Source: Diorhabda sublineata
Lineage: Eukaryota; Arthropoda; Insecta; Coleoptera; Chrysomelidae
Length of the DNA stretch: 64,000 nt
Assembly (NCBI RefSeq): GCF_026230105.1
Contig: NC_079478.1
Span: 23,389,653 to 23,453,652, forward strand
Reading direction: 5' to 3'
This document shows, one piece after another, positions 57,603 through 64,000 of the stretch (position 1 is the stretch's first letter; each line of letters opens with the position of its first letter). The notes under the pieces are model-generated. The model saw only the letters and a program-made list of their open reading frames with translations. It was not told where the DNA came from and did no database searches. The position numbers were made by a program, and so were the translations under genes.

Positions 57603-58405
57603 ATTTAATCTATAGATTGGCATGAGTACGATATCCGTGGCGCCTAGATTTGACTATGCCATTTTGTAAATCGACCCAAAATAACTCTAAAATAAAGAAT
57701 AAAATTTTTTGATATCTCGCTTCGTTTTCAAGATATCGATACTTGAAGTTGGAAAAATTTATTTTTATTTAATATTTGTATATGTTACAGACCACTTATG
57801 AAAAATAGACCATATATAAAAGGACTAGTCCGTATAGAAAAGGACTGAGGTTATTAGTCTATATGTGTAAAAAGTTTGTCTTTTAATGAACTGTCTAGTT
57901 CCTTTCTAAAAGGTCTAGTCTATTTATATACGGCCCAGCTGCACCTACGCCATATGTATATTTCTGAGATATTTAAACAATTCTTTATAAACAACATCAA
58001 ATTCATGTATTTATCATTTGTTAAGTTATATTCATCACAGTGATGAAAATTATCAAAAATAGCTCATTTTGCTATAAAAATCTGTCTTTTTCAATATAAT
58101 TTTGGAGTATCGGGGTAAATAATACAAAAATTAAATAAAAAATCTTTTGTTTATTGAAATCAAATTCATATTGAATTTGAAGTGATAAAATATTCATTTG
58201 AAACGACGTATTGAACGCCAAATGTTCAATAAAGCGAATTTTGAACTAACGTTTGATTATAACTTTAAGTATCGATATCTTGAAAACGAAGAGAGATATC
58301 AAAAAATTTCATTCTTTATTTTCGATTTACTTTGGCCTAATTAAGCCAAATCCGCTGTTAAATTGCGGCGCCACGGAAATCGTACTTTCCCCCATAGATT
58401 AATGT
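57603..58405. mobile_element. Inverted-repeat element between YJU2 and VPS41
   Basis: Left arm gtacgatatccgtggcgcc (57626) and following sequence to about 57750 (including ttgatatctcgcttcgttttcaagatatcgatactt, given here for its centre) are matched inverted at about 58262-58390, ending ggcgccacggaaatcgtac. Outside these, ttaatctat on the left and atagattaa on the right extend the match. A smaller inverted pair (ggactagtc / ctagtcc type) occupies the centre at about 57820-57930. No gene inside. Non-autonomous DNA transposon likely. Confidence 0.78.
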
Positions 58406-59788
58406 TGTTTATAAAAATTTCAATGAATTTTAATTTTATTGAAAAATTTGTTCTCCAAATGTGTAACAATAAAAAATTGTCTTATACATGGCAACTCAAC
58501 TGGAACTGTTTTTAAACTTTACAACTGTTAGGTGAAACCAAATCTCGACGTCCTACAAGTCAATAAGGAGGTATAAACAGTAGATACAGAAATTTCAATT
58601 TTGGTATCTAAGTCTATAATTTGCTCAATTTTTGAAAGATAAACTTGTTATTTCAGAAGTTTCAGACATTATTTTTTTACTGATGTAGCAATCTTCACCA
58701 GTCAAGTAAAATTTAATTGGAATTTTAATCATCCATAGATTTTATTTTAAAATTTGGTCAAGTGTAATATTTCTTAATAAGCTCTTTTGAGCTGTCTTAA
58801 CTCCATCTGAAGCTCAATTTGTCCTCGTACCTTTCAACAGCTACTGGGTTTTATCATTTTGCAACTTTAAAAAGTATTCATTCATGTTTGACTCACTTAA
58901 AAGCAAGGGTGGAAATTAATGTCTAAAAATGTCCCCTAATTTAAGCACTAACAAGTGCCCAAATTTTGTAAATTGCTTGAAAGCTTACCGACTAAAATAC
59001 TTGGTTTCAGTTGATTAGTTTCACTGAAACATCTAATAGTACATTATGTTACTAGGAGTAGAAGGCTATCATCATTGTTGACCCCAGATTCTTGCACTGT
59101 CGAGGCTGTGCAAACTGGGTGAAACATAAAATGGGTCTTCTGTTCCGAATGACAGTATTTTTTCTTTAAGCGTATAATAATATCTATATTATTTTTGGCT
59201 ACACATTTTTACAATACACTTTTTAAAACTGACAAGCATCAAATTAAATGGTTACATCACCCATAATAAGACGTTGCTATCGTTTCTCATTATTTTGTTA
59301 CTAGTACAATAATGAGCGTTATTATTTTACTAGTAAAAGAATAGGTTATATTTACAATCTGTGTTGTCGTAAATAATGTAGATATCATTATACACTTGTA
59401 GAAAAAAAGGATTTATTGAGTCTTCAACACCATAAAACAAAAAAGCAATTTGTTTGCTTTATCAAAATTAAATTCAATGAAAACTGTTGATGGATCATAA
59501 GCCTCTTCTGAGATTTTCAGTATTTTTCTTTTAAATTTAGTTTACAATGCAGATTATTTGTATACTACATTTCTATCCACCCTATTAATAAATCGACATG
59601 TAGCTGCATAGATAAAGGATAGTGGGATGTAGCTGTTAAAAATGAAACGAAAAAGAAGAAATCGTTCGTCTGGTTATCTGTCTAACTGACATATAATAGT
59701 CAACATTTCGGTTATCAATATTTTTATGAATCATCATTATTTTTTATTTAGAACATGAAAAATTTTAGGCATTTCTTAAGAATAAAAA
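58406..59788. other. VPS41 upstream region, nothing else recognised
   Basis: AT-rich without a gene or clear repeat. The VPS41 promoter and 5' untranslated sequence should lie in the last few hundred bases. Confidence 0.35.
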
Positions 59789-60660
59789 ATGTCTGATATT
59801 AATTTAAATGTATGTAAACATCAGTATAATTCAAAATCAATGTTTTTCAAGGAAATACTTGAAATTAATCTAACAAAATATTGATCTAAAAAATTTTTTT
59901 ATATTTTCAGAACTATAGTAGTGATACCGAGAGTTCAGACGATGAAATAGAACCAAAATTGAAGTATGTAAGACTCTCTAATGATGTACAGAATATATTA
60001 TTGACTTCATCAGCAACTTGTATAGCCGTTCATCCAAAAGTAGGTATTTATTAAAAAATTATAGTTTTTTGAGCTTTTCCGAAACTATGATCATGGATGA
60101 AGTGATCATCTTTAAACTGATTTCGAATCCTAACACTGAATGAGATGTTATAATAGTTTCGGATCATTGTGTTTCGTTTTTTGGAGGATTTTTCATATTG
60201 AAAAGTCAACTTACAAAATTTATTTTTATTGCTTTGTTTCTTATATTAATTTATAACCTTATAGGCTGTTTGTGTTTATAAACCTTAATTCGATTATGTA
60301 ATAGATTTCACTATTATTTTAATATATTTTTACATAAAGTCCCAATTACACAATTTTATTTTAACATTACTTTTTAGTTTATATGTTTAGGATCACATTG
60401 GGGAGAAATTCATATCTTAGATTATCAAGGTAACAGCATTCAAAACAAGGAACTAAAAGCGCATACTGTTAGTGTAAATCAGATATCAATAGATTTAAAT
60501 GGGGAGTTTATTGCTACCTGTTCTGATGATGGAAGAGTTTTTATACACAGTTTGTTCTCCAAAGAAAATAATGCAAATCTTAATCTTGGAAGGCTTGTTA
60601 AAACTATAGCTTTAGATCCGCATTATTACAAGCTTGGTGCAAATAAAAGATTTATTACAG
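59789..60660 (+). CDS. VPS41: Vacuolar protein sorting 41 homologue, N-terminal exons
   Basis: Three exons: 59789-59809 (only MSDINLN), 59911-60039 and 60378-60660, phases 0, 0 and 1; borders AAT|GTATGT, TTTTCAG|AAC, AAA|GTAGGT, TTTTTAG|TTT, ACAG|GTAAGA. They give about 144 residues: an acidic start (SSDTESSDDEIEPKLKYVRL), then the beta-propeller start, FICLGSHWGEIHILDYQGN, VNQISIDLNGEFIATCSDDG, VKTIALDPHYYKLGANKRF and ITG. This matches the WD40-like N-terminus of VPS41, including the conserved E-E/I-E-P-K-L-K-Y-x-R-L-S-N segment. Known role: HOPS complex subunit in late endosome/lysosome (vacuole) fusion. The remainder of the propeller, the clathrin repeat and the RING end are not in the window; a minus-strand LINE fills the downstream sequence. 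Confidence 0.9.
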
Positions 60661-61581
60661 GTAAGATTACTATTATAAGTAGTAACAAATTTCAATTCTT
60701 TCTATTTTTATTTCATTTTCATTACTACAGCATATAAAATTTTTTACCAGTTAAAACCAATTTTTAATCAGAATACAAAATATATACAGAGTGAGTTTTA
60801 TGTATGGAACTCCTCAATTATCTTGGAAACAGCTTGTACGATTTTTATAAATTTTTATGCGAAAAGGTCTTGTGATACAGCCGGTATTATGGTGGTATCT
60901 ACACTGTTGTCAGATCTTTCCTTTTTTGGAAAAATAATGAACTTTGTTATTTCAAATGGATCACCCCATATATTTTGTGTGTTTAGAAATCCCGATTATT
61001 TTTCATGTAATATTCTCTATACCTAAATGCCATAATTTCAGTTATACCTACATTTACAGTATCAACACCAAAGTTATAATAAATATTGTACGGGTGTCCC
61101 AATAAGAATGGCTCATATCTCAGGAACCGTTTATAGTACAGCTTCAGGAAAAAAATTTATAACAAAAGTGACCTCAAGAAAAACCTGGAAATTATTTACA
61201 GAGCTGTAGGTCCCCTGCTAGAGGGCGTAATTGAATACCAAAAATTATAACATTAATAATTTACAAATTTTCCCTAACTAAGATGCACTTAAACTATGAT
61301 TATCATATTCTTCAAGAAATTCAGCTTATATTTGATTTTACAAGTTTTAGTCTGACTACAAAATACGTGACAGTGAGGGTCATCATTTACCATATGTAGT
61401 AACCGGTTCCAATAATCCAACCTTCTGTTGTAATCACGATCAACCAATTGTTCATGCAGTACTATATGATATGGATAAAATCTAAAAGAAATATAATGTC
61501 CTATTAAATATCTTTTCGGAATGATAAATAAATAATTTGTTAACATATAACCATGCTCACAAATAATATTATGTGGGTATA

Positions 61582-61583
<2 letters not shown>
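60661..61583. other. VPS41 intron 3 (left part)
   Basis: Begins with the donor GTAAGA. No next exon is found before the LINE. At about 61090-61235 a phrase gggtgtcccaataagaatgg ... gagggcgtaatt is part of a dispersed repeat; a related end is inverted at about 49970. Confidence 0.5.

Positions 61584-61632
<49 letters not shown>
61584..61632. repeat. (ATT)n tail of the LINE
   Basis: About 16 ATT units; on the LINE strand this is a (TAA)n 3' tail. Confidence 0.95.
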
Positions 61633-61753
61633 CTAATACAGGGCAGGCAGCCTAAGGCTGTTAGCGCCCCCTTAAGATTAATGAGTACAATTAGTTTATT
61701 ATTGTTAAAGTTTTACATATTATACGTATTGTTATTATAGCCAGTAGTTTATA

Positions 61754-63995
61754 TCACAAACGAGTGCGCAAATATGAGTCAAGTCTATTTTTGAATTGAT
61801 TTATTGTTTCTGAGTTGATGATTTCTTCAGGTAGCATATTCCACTGTTCCACTATTCGGTTGCTGATGAAATGTTTTCTAGGATTGGAATGACATCTGTT
61901 TTTTGATAACTTTGAGCTATGGCCACGCAGGTTGGTGTTTTGATTAAAGGCATAAATATCTTTTAAAGCACTACACTTGTATATTTGTTTCACAATTTTA
62001 AAAGTTTCTATAAGATCTCCTCTTAAACGTCAGTCTTCTAGTCTAGGTAGATTCAGTCTGATCAACCTTTCCTCATAGGACAATCCATAAAAACCAGTGG
62101 GTAGGATTTTTGTGGCCCTTCTTTGCGTCTTCTCTAAAAGATCAATATCTTTTTGAAAGTAAGGTGACCAGATCTGGAATCCAAACTCCAAAATAGGGCG
62201 TATGTAAGATTTGTACATTTTGACGAAGAGCTCTGTTGTGATGTGTACAAATGCTTTTTTTATTAGATAAATTAATGAATTGGCCCTTTTGACAATTTTG
62301 ATGATTTGTGACTCCCACTTTAAGTTGTCGGTAATAGTGACACCTAAATCTTCTTGAACAGACACCACCTTCAGTGGGCTACCATTTATTAGATATTCTA
62401 TATTTGGATTGGTTCTTCCAATGTGAAGCACAGTACATTTTTGTATATTTAGGTTTAATAGCCACTTTTTGGTCCAGTTGAAAATGTTCGTTAAATCATT
62501 CTGTATGGTTTCACCACTTGTAAGAGGATTGTTAGATATCTTGGTATCATCGGCATATGAGCTTTTTGTTGACTGAATTAATGACAGCAGGTCTGTGGTG
62601 TACAAGATAAAAAGTACTGGGCCGAGCACTGAACCCTGTGGTACTCCGCTAACAACATTTCCAAATTCTGATACTTTTTTCCCAACTCTAACGTAGAATT
62701 TTCTGTCAGTCAAAAATGACTCAATCCAGGATAACAGTTTTCCTCTAATTCCAAGATGCTCCAGTTTTATCAGAAGTCGTTTAATTGGGACCTTGTCAAA
62801 GGCCTTCTCAAAATCGAGATATACAGCATCAATTGGATTTCCTTTGTCCCATTCCTTAGTCCAAACGTCTAAATTAAGAAGCAGATTAGTGGTGACTGAC
62901 CTTCCAGGGGTAAAGCCATGTTGTTCAGCAGGCAGAATATTTTCTTCATCCATGAACTTCAGTAACTCATCCACTATTATCCTTTCCATAATCTTACATG
63001 GGACTGATGTAAGGCTAATGGCTCTGTCGTTGGAGGCTATCTTTTTATCACCTTTCTTGTGTATGGGGGTTACTGAGGCCATTTTCCAATCTCTTGGTAG
63101 TTGTCCAGACTCAAGCGAAGTCTGCATTAATAAACATAAAGGATGGGACAGGCTCTGCCAACAATTTTTTTAGGAAATATGGACTGATGCAGTCTGGACC
63201 TGGTGCTGAGTCGCTTCTTAAATTCTTCAAGGTTTTTTCCAATTTTTCAACTGCAAACTCGATACTGTCAAAGGACCTCTCTACTCTTGGCAGTTCATCA
63301 AAGGCTGGAAGTTCATCTAGCGCTTCAGTAACATACTGCTTACAAAACTGGTCTCTGAATACATTTGCCACAGCTGTCGCGTCTTGTACTGTATGATTCT
63401 TATCAGAGTTGATAACACAAGGAACAGATGATTTTGAACAGATTTGTTTCCTGATGTGACTGTAGAATGTCTTTGGGCTTCCAGTAGCAATGTTTATTTC
63501 ATACTGTCGCCGAGATTGTCTTATTTTGGCTGTTAGTTGGTTATTATTAAGTCTGTAGCAAGCAAAACTTTCTTCTGATCTGATTCTGGCATGTTCGTCC
63601 CATAACTTACGCTTTTCTTCTATGACTTTAATTATCTCTCTAGTTATCCAAGGTTTGTTAAGTGACTTTTTACTTCTTGGTGCCCTAAAGGGTATATGCT
63701 TATCTACTGCCATGTCAATTATTGTTTTCAATTGATTCCACTTGTCTTCGACCGACTCTGCTACTAGAATATTTTCAGGATTGTAATTGCTAATAAATTG
63801 ATTGATAGAGTTAAAGTCTGCTTTCCAGAAATTTCTTTGTCGCTGTTGAGGCAAAATTCCTTTTTGACACTGCACTTGTAGGTTGACGAGTAACACCGAA
63901 TGATCACTTTTACCTATTGGTGGACAATATTCAAATTTGGTTACTAAATTTTCGTCGTTACTGAGAACTAAATCCAGTAAAGAGGGTTCTTGCAT
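61754..63995 (-). pseudogene. LINE endonuclease-RT protein, lightly damaged
   Basis: First frame (63995-63111): LLDLVLSNDENLVTKFEYCP then GKSDHSVLLVNL, the end of the apurinic-type endonuclease (S-D-H-x-x-x), a linker with KKSLNKPWITREI, and SDSAPGPDCISPYFLKKL, the start of the RT domain. A frameshift near 63125 leads to the second frame (63127-62030): ITPIHKKGDKKIAS-type VTPIHKKGDKKIASNDRAIS, VYLDFEKAFDKVP (motif A), SGVPQGSVLGPVLFILYTTD (motif B), KSSYADDTKIS (catalytic A-D-D), and LLEKTQRRATKILPTGFYGL. A stop after RLED (62030) is followed by RLRGDLIETFKIV and the final HFISNRIVEQWNMLPEE and FKNRLDSYLRTRL. Two breaks only, so a relatively young copy. Confidence 0.9.
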
Positions 63996-64000
63996 TCCTC

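Larger units (their letters stand above)
61584..64000 (-). mobile_element. CR1/jockey-superfamily LINE, 5' end beyond the window
   Basis: Runs on the minus strand from beyond 64000 to a (TAA)n tail at 61584-61632. It contains the end of the endonuclease, the complete RT and the C-terminal block, with only two or three breaks, so it is the best preserved retroelement here. It lies antisense within or after VPS41 intron 3. Confidence 0.9.

Noticed and set aside
62793..63396. Plus-strand frames of 100-126 codons
   Set aside because: Antisense to the LINE protein, whose strand carries all RT motifs.

Overview
This window is animal, almost certainly insect, nuclear DNA. It is strongly AT-rich, host genes are split by GT-AG introns, and most of the remaining sequence is transposon debris typical of insects: mariner, jockey/CR1/R1-type LINEs, Penelope-like elements, hAT, a Helitron, pogo-like and DDE_3 transposases, a gypsy-like gag and many inverted-repeat elements. 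A beetle or similar insect with a repeat-rich genome fits, but order-level assignment is inference only.

Five conserved host loci form the skeleton. (1) UBE2C/vihar, the APC/C ubiquitin-conjugating enzyme, minus strand, two exons (1361-2178). (2) UTP25/DEF, an SSU-processome protein, plus strand, five exons (5623-15477). (3) An INAF-motif single-pass membrane protein, minus strand (19885-42565), with two candidate alternative first exons, each encoding its own INAF membrane segment, that are phase-compatible with one shared last exon. (4) YJU2/CCDC94, a splicing factor, plus strand, one exon (56168-57106). (5) The 5' part of VPS41, plus strand, three exons (59789-60660); the rest must lie beyond the window or past the LINE at the right edge. 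UBE2C and UTP25 are divergent, UTP25 and the INAF gene convergent, the INAF gene and YJU2 divergent. The genes serve unrelated housekeeping or membrane functions and there is no operon-like logic.

Between them: 2.3-5.6 kb holds a mariner relic, an R1-type LINE RNase H relic and a nested pair of inverted-repeat elements ending about 90 bp upstream of the UTP25 start codon. The UTP25 introns carry a foldback element, LINE relics, a mariner N-terminal fragment and a DUF4817-type transposase relic. A hAT element with an intact 8-bp target duplication (15565-18054) sits between UTP25 and the INAF gene. The roughly 20-kb and 9-kb INAF introns hold a LINE relic, a complete-ended short Helitron (21434-22919), a foldback hairpin, a tandemly duplicated LINE tail, a Penelope-like relic, a pogo-like relic and a DDE_3 transposase. 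Upstream of the INAF gene a mariner (43491-46656) is split by a second DDE_3 element. At 51-53.7 kb there is another Penelope-like RT and a gag-protease retroelement that runs straight into a polypurine tract and an LTR start. The right edge is a LINE on the minus strand with a (TAA)n tail.

I found no coherent undescribed defence or metabolic system. The most interesting host signal is the INAF locus with alternative membrane-segment exons; the most interesting mobile-element signals are the nested and interrupted transposons with readable boundaries.
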